A stretch of 45,075 bases of DNA from Pantoea wallisii (GTDB lineage Bacteria; Pseudomonadota; Gammaproteobacteria; Enterobacterales; Enterobacteriaceae). The notes below the pieces were generated by a model. That model made no database searches and was not told where the DNA came from. It was given only the letters and a program-made list of their open reading frames with translations. Below, piece by piece: positions 33,281 to 40,106 of the stretch; position 1 is the first letter of the stretch, and each line of letters starts with the position of its first letter. The stretch is taken from the NCBI RefSeq assembly GCF_002095485.1, contig NZ_MLFS01000042.1, positions 1-45,075 on the forward strand. Reading direction: 5' to 3'. The position numbers and the translations under genes are program-made.

Positions 33281-34246
33281 TCATACCTCCTCGCTGATGA
33301 CTTTGTCGATCATCTTTTGGGTTAACGCAGTGTCGATGCCGTACTTGGTTCCATCAGGATTCTCGCCACACGCCCAACGCGTAGGCTTATAGCCGTGAGT
33401 GATGTAACCAGTGAGAAATGCATCAGCGCTGGTTGGCTGATTGCCGGTGTCTTTGCAGTGCTTCAGGTAGGACTTCCAGAGCCGCTTGATGCCGTTCTCT
33501 GTGGTGGTTGTGATGCCTTTGATTCTTGGCAGGCCAAACGCTTCGGCTTTTCGATTCCATGTTTGAACAAAAAGCGGCCTGTCAAAGTCTGGCAAGGCAG
33601 CCCTCGGATTGGTTCCTCTGGCTCGGGGATTTGTACCTGCCTGACGGGATGTTAATTTTTTCTCACCACTCAATCCCGCCTCGCGGGTTTGGGTAATGTT
33701 TTTATATTCTTGTTCTAATAACTTCTTACTCTGTTCGACCTCGTTTGTTACCTGCTTTGTTACCCCTACCACTCCCGAAGCCGCGCCAGCACTGCGTTTG
33801 TTTGTTACTTCGTTACCTACTTCGTTTGTTACCTCAAAATCACCCTGATAATCGGTGTAATTTATGATGGTAATTACCGTTCCGTGCCGGTTCCCGGAGA
33901 AGGTGATCATCTTCTCTTTGGTGAAGAATTCGAGCATGTCACGAACTTGCTTTGGTGACTTCTCGTTACCTTGGGAGTCCTTTAATTTCCGGGCGAGAAT
34001 TGAAACTTTCGTAACGAGCTGGCCAGCCTGCAAATCCCATGAAACACCATCGAACTCGACAGTGCGTGACTTGTATTGTGCCTGGCCAATTATCCTCACC
34101 CACAGAGCAAACTTCGCCGTATCACTGGCCCATTCCTTGGACAGAAGGCTCCTGAACAGTGCGAAGTGCCCCTGCTTTTGGTTTTCCATCCGCGAACTCC
34201 TGCGCTCATGAGCAGCGCTGAAATCGTATAATCTGGCTGTACTCAT
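33281..34246 (-). CDS. O-like replication initiator
   Basis: A 321-residue protein. Residues about 25-140 form a winged-helix region (GHFALFRSLLSKEWASDTAK) like that of lambda O-type initiators. The middle (about 140-210) is low-complexity with repeated VTNEV units encoded by the iteron region, and the C-terminal region follows. A strong ribosome site, GGAGAAAGGG, precedes ATG 34246. It precedes the helicase gene, so it is the presumed origin-binding factor. Confidence 0.8.
   Translation of the reverse strand: MSTARLYDFSAAHERRSSRMENQKQGHFALFRSLLSKEWASDTAKFALWVRIIGQAQYKSRTVEFDGVSWDLQAGQLVTKVSILARKLKDSQGNEKSPKQVRDMLEFFTKEKMITFSGNRHGTVITIINYTDYQGDFEVTNEVGNEVTNKRSAGAASGVVGVTKQVTNEVEQSKKLLEQEYKNITQTREAGLSGEKKLTSRQAGTNPRARGTNPRAALPDFDRPLFVQTWNRKAEAFGLPRIKGITTTTENGIKRLWKSYLKHCKDTGNQPTSADAFLTGYITHGYKPTRWACGENPDGTKYGIDTALTQKMIDKVISEEV
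33744..33833. repeat. iterons, candidate replication origin
   Basis: Inside the O-like gene, TTTGTTACC or close variants occur at 33744-33752, 33756-33764, 33801-33809 (TTTGTTACT), 33809-33817 (TTCGTTACC) and 33825-33833. Direct repeats within O are the lambdoid origin layout. The repeats also encode the VTNEV repeat of the protein. Confidence 0.6.
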
Positions 34247-34386
34247 TGCCCTTTCTCCTTCGCTCTGTGCTCTTCCAGAATGTGCTTCAGCTTCTCAGCC
34301 ACCTTCGGGTTGAACGCTTTGCAGAACTCGACTCGGGCAAGGTTTTTGTGCATTTCTGCCTGGTACACAACGTGTTTCTTTGACAT
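34243..34386 (-). CDS. small basic protein, unknown function
   Basis: A 47-residue basic protein (MSKKHVVYQAEMHKNLARVE start) between CII-like and O-like genes, with GGAG upstream and an ATGA overlap with O. It is helical and Lys/His-rich. No family recognised. Confidence 0.6.
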   Translation of the reverse strand: MSKKHVVYQAEMHKNLARVEFCKAFNPKVAEKLKHILEEHRAKEKGQ

Positions 34387-34420
34387 AATGACTCCTGTGA
34401 ATTGATCCAGTCATTTCGCA

Positions 34421-34756
34421 TCAGGCCTCGAAGCTGTTAGCGCAGCTCGGGGCTTTTTCTTTGGTCATTTCCAACTGCAACTTCGCGAATTCCATCGCTA
34501 CCGTCATCAGCCAGCGATACTGCTCAAGCGGCATCTTCTTTTCCCCTTGCATGACAAAATCCTCTACACCGCTAGCGGCGAGAGTTTCCATCAGTTCCGG
34601 GTATTTCTCCGTCCGACGAAGCACGGTGGAGTCAGCTACGTTGAGCATCTTCGCTACAACTGTCTGGCGGGTATTCGTTAAAGCCTGGTGTGCGGTTGCC
34701 AGTAAGTGGCGACCGATAAACGCAATGGTAGATTTGCGTGAATTTGCCTGTTCCAT
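34421..34756 (-). CDS. CII-like transcriptional activator
   Basis: A 111-residue protein in the cII position with a helix-turn-helix (TVVAKMLNVADSTVLRRTEK, about 32-51), a following oligomerisation helix and a flexible acidic/neutral tail as in lambda CII. It would promote lysogeny by activating early leftward synthesis of CI and perhaps int. The TTGC-N6-TTGC motif recognised by lambda CII was not found intact, so its DNA target differs or is diverged. Confidence 0.75.
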   Translation of the reverse strand: MEQANSRKSTIAFIGRHLLATAHQALTNTRQTVVAKMLNVADSTVLRRTEKYPELMETLAASGVEDFVMQGEKKMPLEQYRWLMTVAMEFAKLQLEMTKEKAPSCANSFEA

Positions 34757-34795
34757 TGTTTACTATTTCCTTAGCTTAAATAGGTAGTTGCGTGA

Positions 34796-34814
34796 GCAAT
34801 CCGTGGGGGATTGC
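34796..34814. terminator. hairpin between cro and cII, possible tR1
   Basis: GCAATCC-GTGGG-GGATTGC inverted repeat just downstream of nutR on the PR transcript. It lacks a clear T run, so it could be a Rho-type or pausing site like lambda tR1. Confidence 0.35.
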
Positions 34815-34829
34815 CACTTAAATTAGTTC

Positions 34830-34863
34830 CCGCGTTGTCGGCGGATCAGATTGGTAAAGAGCG
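34830..34863 (-). promoter_or_regulatory. nutR-like site (boxA and boxB)
   Basis: On the minus strand CGCTCTTTACC (boxA, 34853-34863) is followed by CCGCC-GACAA-CGCGG (boxB, 34830-34844) with the GACAA loop also present at nutL. One C-C mismatch sits at the loop-closing pair. It lies between cro and the CII-like gene, as in lambda. Confidence 0.7.
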
Positions 34864-34870
34864 GCAGTTC

Positions 34871-35098
34871 TTAAGCTGCGGTATCAGCTGCTTTCATGTA
34901 TCGCTGCGGATAGAGGATTTGCATCTCAGTAATCTTGCCTTTGAAGAACTGAGATAATTTCTCTGCCGTTTCGAGTGATGGGACCTGAATCCCCCGCTCA
35001 ATCCGGCTGAGGTTGCCAACGTCTAACTTTGTGGCGATGGCAACTTCGGAAATTGTTAGCTTTTTCTCTACACGCATTTTCCGTAATGGCGTTGTCAT
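34871..35098 (-). CDS. Cro-like repressor
   Basis: A 75-residue helix-turn-helix protein. The recognition region DVGNLSRIERG is nearly identical to DVGNLSRLERG of CI on the other strand, so both should bind the same operators. Position across the PR/PRM region identifies it as Cro. GGAGG precedes the start. Confidence 0.88.
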   Translation of the reverse strand: MTTPLRKMRVEKKLTISEVAIATKLDVGNLSRIERGIQVPSLETAEKLSQFFKGKITEMQILYPQRYMKAADTAA

Positions 35099-35112
35099 AA
35101 TGCACCTCCGTA

Positions 35113-35175
35113 ATGCGCTATACGCATAATATGCGAAATAGAAAATATGCGCAAGGCGCTTTGCGTGTCACGCAT
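35113..35175. promoter_or_regulatory. OR operators (three sites)
   Basis: Three 15-bp sites of form ATGCG-N5-CGCAT: ATGCGCTATACGCAT (35113-35127), ATGCGCAAGGCGCTT (35147-35161, one mismatch) and TTGCGTGTCACGCAT (35161-35175, one mismatch). They cover the PR -10, the PR -35 and the PRM -35. An extra half-site lies at 35131-35135. Two more exact copies lie at PL. Confidence 0.8.
35126..35154 (-). promoter_or_regulatory. PR promoter
   Basis: On the minus strand TTGCGC (35149-35154), 17-base spacer, TATTAT (35126-35131). It drives Cro and the early right operon, and is overlapped by two operators. Confidence 0.75.
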
Positions 35176-35190
35176 AAAAAAGGGTTAAAT
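35161..35190 (+). promoter_or_regulatory. PRM promoter, probable leaderless cI transcript
   Basis: TTGCGT (35161-35166), 18-base spacer, TTAAAT (35185-35190). Transcription would start at about 35197-35198, at the A of the cI ATG, with no ribosome site, as for lambda PRM. Confidence 0.6.
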
Positions 35191-35197
35191 AACCGCC

Positions 35198-35887
35198 ATG
35201 AAAATAGGCGACAAGATTAGACATATTCGCAAAGCGAATAAGATGACACTCAATGAGCTGGCCCTGCGTGTTGATAGCGACGTGGGCAACCTGTCACGCC
35301 TTGAGCGCGGCAAGCAGGGTTACAGTTCTGACCTGATAGAAAAAATTGCGGGTGCGCTTTCAGTTCCTGTATCTGAGCTATTCTCTTCTAATGAACCTGA
35401 TGATACTGTAGATTCATACAGTGTAAGTTCCATTATAAAAAAGGGGAGAAAAGATGTGTACAGGATTGATGTACTTGATGTTTCAGCGAGCGCCGGAGAT
35501 GGCTCGCCATCCAAAGATGTTGTCGAAGTCATAAGGTCGATTGAATATGTTCCGGACCAGGCGCGGGTAATCTTTGGCAATCGTCCAGAGTCATCTGTGA
35601 AGCTGATCAACGTGCGCGGAGACAGCATGGAAGGAACGATCGAGCCTGGCGACCTTATCTTTGTAGACGTTGCTGTAAGCAACTTCGATGGCGATGGCAT
35701 CTACGTATTCAACTTCAATGGCGACATGTTTGTTAAGCGCCTGCAGAAAGTTAAAAGCGAGCTGATCGTCATATCAGACAACCCTCGTTACCGTGAGTGG
35801 TCAATTTCTGAAGAAGAAATGCCGATGCTGCACGTCTCTGGCCGGGTCATGCTCAGCCAGTCGCAGCAGTTCAGACGCCACGGGTAA
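35198..35887 (+). CDS. CI repressor with S24 (LexA-type) self-cleavage domain
   Basis: A 229-residue repressor that maintains lysogeny. The N-terminal helix-turn-helix domain is at 1-60, the Ala99-Gly100 cleavage site lies in SASAGDG, the nucleophile is Ser143 (GDSMEG) and the general base is Lys180 (FVKRL). RecA-stimulated cleavage, hence SOS induction, is expected. It is divergent from cro, and its terminator follows. It appears intact even though several lytic genes are broken. Confidence 0.93.
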   Translation: MKIGDKIRHIRKANKMTLNELALRVDSDVGNLSRLERGKQGYSSDLIEKIAGALSVPVSELFSSNEPDDTVDSYSVSSIIKKGRKDVYRIDVLDVSASAGDGSPSKDVVEVIRSIEYVPDQARVIFGNRPESSVKLINVRGDSMEGTIEPGDLIFVDVAVSNFDGDGIYVFNFNGDMFVKRLQKVKSELIVISDNPRYREWSISEEEMPMLHVSGRVMLSQSQQFRRHG

Positions 35888-35903
35888 GACTCCCCTACTT
35901 CAC

Positions 35904-35927
35904 AGCCCGCTATATGCGGGCTTTTTT
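35904..35927 (+). terminator. intrinsic terminator after cI
   Basis: AGCCCGC-TATAT-GCGGGCT followed by TTTTTT. Confidence 0.85.
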
Positions 35928-36020
35928 GTGCCTGCCGCATTATACCCCGCAAAATTATTTTTCCTTTAAATTCAAACGCATCATCTAATTTTACCCCGAC
36001 AACTACCAATTTATTATTTT

Positions 36021-36055
36021 ATGCGCTTGACGCATATGCGTGATGCGCATATTCT
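36021..36055 (+). promoter_or_regulatory. PL promoter with two OL operators
   Basis: TTGACG (36027-36032), 17-base spacer, TATTCT (36050-36055). Two perfect operators, ATGCGCTTGACGCAT (36021-36035) and ATGCGTGATGCGCAT (36036-36050), abut and cover both boxes. It drives N and the early left operon. Confidence 0.85.
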
Positions 36056-36098
36056 AAGTCCATCAGCAGGACGCTGAGGCAGTAGGAACAGGAAGTTA

Positions 36099-36132
36099 GC
36101 TCTTTAACAGAACAGGTGCGCTGACAAAGCGC
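36099..36132 (+). promoter_or_regulatory. nutL site with P22-type boxB
   Basis: boxA GCTCTTTAACA (36099-36109) is followed by boxB GCGCT-GACAA-AGCGC (36118-36132), a perfect 5-bp stem with the GACAA loop. This 15-mer equals the P22 boxB as I recall it from structural work. The matching N protein is encoded 200 bases downstream. Confidence 0.85.
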
Positions 36133-36150
36133 GAACAACCAAACGAGATG

Positions 36151-36316
36151 GGTTTGGGGTGTGGTGGCGGTGTCCTCAAGCGAGGCGCAACGCTAGCAGT
36201 GTGATAAGACCTGAAAACCGGCTGGGCAGATAGTTTTTTGCCAATACAGAAACAGGGCGCTCAGGAAATAAGTGAGAGTGGCGACTCAGTGCCGCGATCA
36301 CCACACCACCAAAACC
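36151..36316 (+). promoter_or_regulatory. long-range RNA stem in the N leader (RNase III-type site)
   Basis: Bases 36151-36166 can pair with 36299-36316 over 16 bp with two single-A bulges, closing a loop of about 130 bases between nutL and the N ribosome site. The stem ends 4 bases before the CAGGAGG site. Lambda has an RNase III-cleaved stem at the same place through which N controls its own translation. The loop contains no gene. Confidence 0.5.
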
Positions 36317-36332
36317 ATTTCAGGAGGCCACC

Positions 36333-36632
36333 ATGACAGTAATCACTTACGGCAAATCAGTAACTGAGAACGCAAAGACTCGTCGCCATGCTCGCCGCCG
36401 TGCGGTGGCTATAGAGCGTGACACCATTTGTTCGATCATCGACGCAGCGTTTGGCATTGAGCCTGAAGCTGTAGCAGTAGCACCGAAGCACATGACGCGA
36501 GTTGAGCGCGCCACTACCTCACCGAGTCTGCGTGAGAAGCATGAGAGCACAGCGATGTGCTTACCGGATGTTGCCTTGTATCAGGCGGGGCATCGCAAGA
36601 TTCGCAAAGACGCAACGCACATCATTAAGTGA
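36333..36632 (+). CDS. N: N antiterminator, P22 type
   Basis: A 99-residue protein with the arginine-rich RNA-binding motif NAKTRRHARRRAVAIERD at about 13-30, nearly the P22 N peptide. It should bind the GACAA boxB loops of nutL and nutR and act with NusA, NusB, NusE and NusG to suppress early terminators. Ribosome site AGGAGG at 6 bases. The region after the motif is variable between phages, as expected. Confidence 0.9.
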   Translation: MTVITYGKSVTENAKTRRHARRRAVAIERDTICSIIDAAFGIEPEAVAVAPKHMTRVERATTSPSLREKHESTAMCLPDVALYQAGHRKIRKDATHIIK

Positions 36633-36639
36633 GGGAATA

Positions 36640-37464
36640 ATGCCAAATCACATTACCAATGAGGTCACTGTCATTGGCGGCACCAACAAAGAGCGCGCCG
36701 CATTCATTCGCTCTGTCACCAATAAGTACGGCCGCATCGACTTCAATAACATCACTCGCATGCCAAAGAGCATGCATATCGATGAAAGTAGTGATGTTGA
36801 AATGATGGCTTCGGCTATTGCTGGGAAGCCCATGGCTGACTTCTACTTTGGCGATGTCATGGATATTGCTGAAGTTACTGAAAAGCTTCGACTGCGAGGT
36901 TCGAAATCAAGTTACATCAAAAAGGTGATTCAGCAAGCACACCTTCGGGTAGACAACAAAAGTCGTTACGGATTTTATTCCTGGTACGATTGGTCACGAA
37001 TGAAGTGGGGAACCAAGTGGAATGCATATGACGTTGAGATGCCGATTCCTGAGGTAAAAGAACGCGTTAAGCTCGGTTATCGTCACCGCAAGACGCATGT
37101 CACAGCTTACGCCAAGCGACTGTTTAAAAAGCGACTCAATCGCCACGCTGAATCAGGCGCCGAATTGCAGATCCGCTTCGATACTGCATGGGCTAGTCCC
37201 GACCCAATTTTCGAAGAAATGGCAAAGAGCTTCCCTCATCTTGAGTTTCAGATCCGATACGCGGATGAAGATACCGGCTCTAATTGTGGTCAGTACCACA
37301 TCAAGGGCGACCTCATCCACTCCAGCGACATCGCGCCGAGATGGGGAGACCAATCGCCGGATGAAAAGCGCAAATGGACAGAATTCGCTTTCAAGCTAAC
37401 CCGCCCAGACGTTGACCCGAAAGAGTATGGCTACAACGAAAACTGGGAATACATCGAAGAATAA
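36640..37464 (+). CDS. DUF1281/YubB-like protein
   Basis: A 274-residue protein starting MPNHITNEVTVIGGTNKERA at 36640 with TGAGGG upstream. The N-terminal start and the C-terminal half (FEEMAKSFPHLEFQIRYADE, then the end ENWEYIEE) match the DUF1281 group (ferredoxin-like domain) known from plasmids and phages. Function unknown. First gene after N, followed by a terminator. Confidence 0.75.
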   Translation: MPNHITNEVTVIGGTNKERAAFIRSVTNKYGRIDFNNITRMPKSMHIDESSDVEMMASAIAGKPMADFYFGDVMDIAEVTEKLRLRGSKSSYIKKVIQQAHLRVDNKSRYGFYSWYDWSRMKWGTKWNAYDVEMPIPEVKERVKLGYRHRKTHVTAYAKRLFKKRLNRHAESGAELQIRFDTAWASPDPIFEEMAKSFPHLEFQIRYADEDTGSNCGQYHIKGDLIHSSDIAPRWGDQSPDEKRKWTEFAFKLTRPDVDPKEYGYNENWEYIEE

Positions 37465-37490
37465 GGCTGCCTAACCCGCAGCCTTTTTTT
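37463..37490 (+). terminator. intrinsic terminator, early left operon
   Basis: AAGGCTGC-CTAACCC-GCAGCCTT followed by TTTTTT, overlapping the stop codon. Read-through would need N. Confidence 0.85.
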
Positions 37491-37532
37491 GTCCACCCAT
37501 CGTGGACGCAGCAGAGATTAAGAGAGGTGAGT

Positions 37533-37928
37533 ATGGAGGAGCGCTTTTTCTATCGATATGACGCAGTCATCACTCAGCATGGAATTGAGATAACACTGAA
37601 AACGTTCAAAGCGATACGTGAAACCAAGTGTTATTTCATGGTCAGGGCTCATACGGTAAATCAGTATGGGTTTGAATGCCTGTATGGACGCGAGCGGCGT
37701 GTTCCGAAGTATGCAGGACGGTGTCGCGCTATATCGCACAACAAGGATGATGCTCTGTTCTCATTTAAGCGCCGACAGGAAATGAGACTACAGCACGCCG
37801 AAAGAAACCGGCAGGTAGCACAGCGTTGTGTTGACTGGCTTGGTAGCGATGGCAGAGCGCCCGATAAGGCTATCAATATCGGACACACGCAAGCAACTGT
37901 ACCGCCAAGTCACGATTACGAATGGTAA
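37533..37928 (+). CDS. early left protein, unknown function
   Basis: A 131-residue basic protein starting MEERFFYRYDAVITQHGIEI at 37533 (GAGG 5 bases upstream; a GTG at 37527 is less likely). It has a predicted beta-rich N-terminal region and a helical Arg/Gln-rich section (FKRRQEMRLQHAERNRQVAQ). No family recognised. Confidence 0.65.
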   Translation: MEERFFYRYDAVITQHGIEITLKTFKAIRETKCYFMVRAHTVNQYGFECLYGRERRVPKYAGRCRAISHNKDDALFSFKRRQEMRLQHAERNRQVAQRCVDWLGSDGRAPDKAINIGHTQATVPPSHDYEW

Positions 37929-37930
37929 AT

Positions 37931-37955
37931 AACCCGCCCCGAGCGGGTTTATTTT
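37931..37955 (+). terminator. intrinsic terminator, early left operon
   Basis: AACCCGC-CCCGA-GCGGGTT followed by TATTTTT. Confidence 0.75.
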
Positions 37956-37977
37956 TGTGCGGTAAGTGGGAGGAGTG

Positions 37978-38282
37978 ATGGAAGGATTTAAGGGTACGCC
38001 GGGTAAGTGGAGTTTTGAGCATAATTGCGTTTCCGATAAAGACATATTTTGCATCAACGTCATGGCTGATGGGTGTTCTGATATTTGTTATTTACAAAGT
38101 AGCGAAGAGTTCCTGCCGAACAGAGAGCAGACATTGGCAAACGCCAACCTGATAGCAGCGGCACCTGAGCTCTTAGAGGCGCTTCAGGGCCTTCTGATAA
38201 GAGTGGCAGATGATGAGGAATATGGGCCTGACCACGCAATCACCAAGCGAGAGCCGCAATATTTAAGGCGCTTGGCCAGTAA
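37978..38282 (+). pseudogene. small early protein, frameshifted near its end
   Basis: Starts MEGFKGTPGKWSFEHNC at 37978 after GGGAGGAG. The middle NANLIAAAPELLEALQ is a common lambdoid early-protein motif. Near 38243 a one-base loss throws the frame into the next gene and makes an apparent 180-aa fusion. Restoring one base gives the expected ending ITKARAAIFKALGQ-stop at 38280-38282, 101 residues of exact codon length. Function unknown. Confidence 0.65.
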
Positions 38283-38301
38283 CCACTACAGGAGAGAGGG
38301 T

Positions 38302-38520
38302 ATGGAGTGGATTAAGTGCAGTGAAATGAAGCCTGAGCTGGACGGGAAATACTTAACTTTCGGCTCATATGGAATTGGAACCTCATGGTATCACACTGCT
38401 TTCGGGAGGAGGGTTTTTCAGGACTGCGACACTAACAATAACGAAGGGATGACCGATTGGGATGATTTAGCGTTTCAGGTAACTCACTGGATGCCGCTGC
38501 CCGAACCACCTGCTGAGTAA
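38302..38520 (+). CDS. DUF551 protein
   Basis: A 72-residue protein starting MEWIKCSEMKPELDGKYLTF at 38302 with AGGAGAGAGGG just upstream, and ending VTHWMPLPEPPAE, the DUF551 signature. It reads in frame with the broken upstream gene only because of that gene's frameshift. Function unknown. Confidence 0.75.
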   Translation: MEWIKCSEMKPELDGKYLTFGSYGIGTSWYHTAFGRRVFQDCDTNNNEGMTDWDDLAFQVTHWMPLPEPPAE

Positions 38521-38526
38521 CACCGT

Positions 38527-38641
38527 AAAGCTGTCTGCTTAGACGGCTTTGAGGTGCTACGCACCACGCTTTAGCTTTGAGACAGCGGGCGTAATTAACA
38601 AATTATCATCCCTTAGCCAGCGCAATGCTGGCTTCTTTTTT
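38527..38641 (+). ncRNA. candidate structured RNA ending in a terminator
   Basis: An intergenic stretch with consecutive hairpins: AAAGC-x-GTCT...AGAC-x-GCTTT (38527-38550), GGTGC-TAC-GCACC (38553-38565) and a terminator AGCCAGC-GCAAT-GCTGGCT with TCTTTTTT (38615-38641). It may be a leader, a pair of transcription-control hairpins, or a small RNA. No gene fits here. Confidence 0.4.
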
Positions 38642-38676
38642 CAACACCAATCACCGAATTTAATCAGGAGTTACCC

Positions 38677-38856
38677 ATGCAATTTGCAACTGCTGGGGCT
38701 GCCCATCTGGGTAGCTCCTCTATCAACACATCTGTATCAAGCCAATTCGCTTTCAAATTGACCGGCGCAGAAGTTATGCACTGGCAGCCAAAGAGTCGCT
38801 TGCAGCAGCTTTGGGAGCGTCTGGTTCAGGTCATCACACAAGAAGGCCAGCCATGA
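38677..38856 (+). CDS. CIII-like peptide
   Basis: A 59-residue protein starting MQFATAGAAHLGSS and ending in an amphipathic helix SRLQQLWERLVQVITQEGQP. The start and the helix correspond to lambda CIII (MQYAIAG..., KLRDGWKRLIDILNQPG). CIII inhibits FtsH and so stabilises CII. Position in the early left operon fits. Ribosome site CAGGAG. It overlaps the next start as ATGA. Confidence 0.7.
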   Translation: MQFATAGAAHLGSSSINTSVSSQFAFKLTGAEVMHWQPKSRLQQLWERLVQVITQEGQP

Positions 38857-38990
38857 GCGCGCCAACACCAGCGGAACAGTACCGCAAGCAGCAGGAAGAG
38901 CTTGAGCGTCAGCGCCAGATTGATCGCACTCAGGATTATCCGTTCATCAACCAGATGCTGAAAATGCTCGGCATGCAGGAGCGCAAATGA
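38853..38990 (+). CDS. small charged protein, unknown function
   Basis: A 45-residue protein (MSAPTPAEQYRKQQEELERQ start, MLGMQERK end), helical with a charged coiled-coil-like middle. ATGA overlaps on both sides support it. Confidence 0.6.
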   Translation: MSAPTPAEQYRKQQEELERQRQIDRTQDYPFINQMLKMLGMQERK

Positions 38991-39289
38991 ACATTCGACT
39001 GACGCAGAGAGACCGCGCAGAGGTGCAAAGCATTGCCGACTCTCTGCCGGATGATGACCTGCAGGAGGTTGCCGGCTATGTGGATGACTGGCAGGCACGG
39101 CACCAGGTTAACCCGCTGACAATGGCTGCTATCGCATTCCTGAGCCAGCACTATGACCGCAACGCTGTTGCCATGCTGGACCATGACGACGACTGGCACA
39201 TAAAGCTGGGTGAGGTGCTGCGGGAGCTGATGATAGATACCGGCAAACGTGAGCGCGGCGTAAATGCACTGATACATAAGGTGGCGTGA
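38987..39289 (+). CDS. hypothetical early protein
   Basis: A 100-residue helical protein ([20 protein letters not shown] start, acidic, [13 protein letters not shown]) coupled on both sides by overlaps, next to the RecE-like gene. No family recognised. Confidence 0.6.
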   Translation: MNIRLTQRDRAEVQSIADSLPDDDLQEVAGYVDDWQARHQVNPLTMAAIAFLSQHYDRNAVAMLDHDDDWHIKLGEVLRELMIDTGKRERGVNALIHKVA

Positions 39290-40106
39290 TGGAGCCGGGA
39301 ATTTACTACGACATCAGCAACGAGGCGTATCACTCCGGGCCCGGCATCAGTAAGTCGCAGCTGGACGACATTGCCCGCAGCCCTGCAATTTTCCAGTGGC
39401 GTAAGGATGCGCCGGTAGACAACGAAAAAACGAAAGCGCTTGACCTCGGAACGGACTTCCACTGCGCAGTTCTGGAGCCGGAGCGATTTGCTGATATGTA
39501 TCGCGTAGGCCCGGAAGTAAACCGGCGCACCACGCAGGGAAAGCCGAGGAAAAGGAGTTCTTTGAACAGTGCGAAAAGGACGGTGCGGTACCCATAACGC
39601 ACGACGACGCACGCAAGGTTGAGCTGATGCGAGGCTCGGTAATGGCCCACCCTATCGCTAAGCAGATGATTGCAGCGCAGGGCCATGCTGAGGCCTCGAT
39701 TTACTGGAATGACGAAAGCACGGGCAACCTGTGCCGCTGCAGGCCGGATAAATTTATCCCTGACTGGCACTGGATTGTCGACGTGAAAACCACCGCGGAT
39801 ATGAAGAAGTTCAGGCGGGAATTCTACGACCTGCGCTATCACGTTCAGGACGCGTTTTACACAGACGGGTATGCCGCCCAATTTGGCGAGCGCCCTACTT
39901 TCGTGTTTGTCGTCACCAGCACCACCATTGATTGCGGCAGATATCCGACAGAGGTTTTCTTCCTGGACGAAGAGACCAAAGCCGCCGGGCGCGCCGAGTA
40001 TCAGTCAAACCTCATCACCTATTCAGAATGCCTGTCACGGAATGAATGGCCGGGCATCGCAACTTTATCGCTTCCACCTTGGGCTAAGGAAATCCGAAAT
40101 GTCTAA
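39289..40106 (+). pseudogene. RecE-like exonuclease, frameshifted
   Basis: Starts [20 protein letters not shown] at 39289 in TGATG overlap. [14 protein letters not shown] and [16 protein letters not shown] are typical of the C-terminal nuclease domain of exonuclease VIII and of related phage enzymes. A one-base loss near 39541-39546 (GGGAAAGCC for GGGAAAAGCC) stops the frame at 39597. The second part contains the PD-(D/E)xK residues ([18 protein letters not shown]) and ends at 40106. With one base restored it is 272 residues exactly. It would resect double-strand ends for the RecT partner. Confidence 0.8.

Noticed and set aside
34780..34830. CII-type TTGC-N6-TTGC activator site for a PRE promoter
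   Set aside because: Only diverged forms (TTGC-N6-AATC, TTGC-N6-AATT) were found, so no PRE site is claimed.
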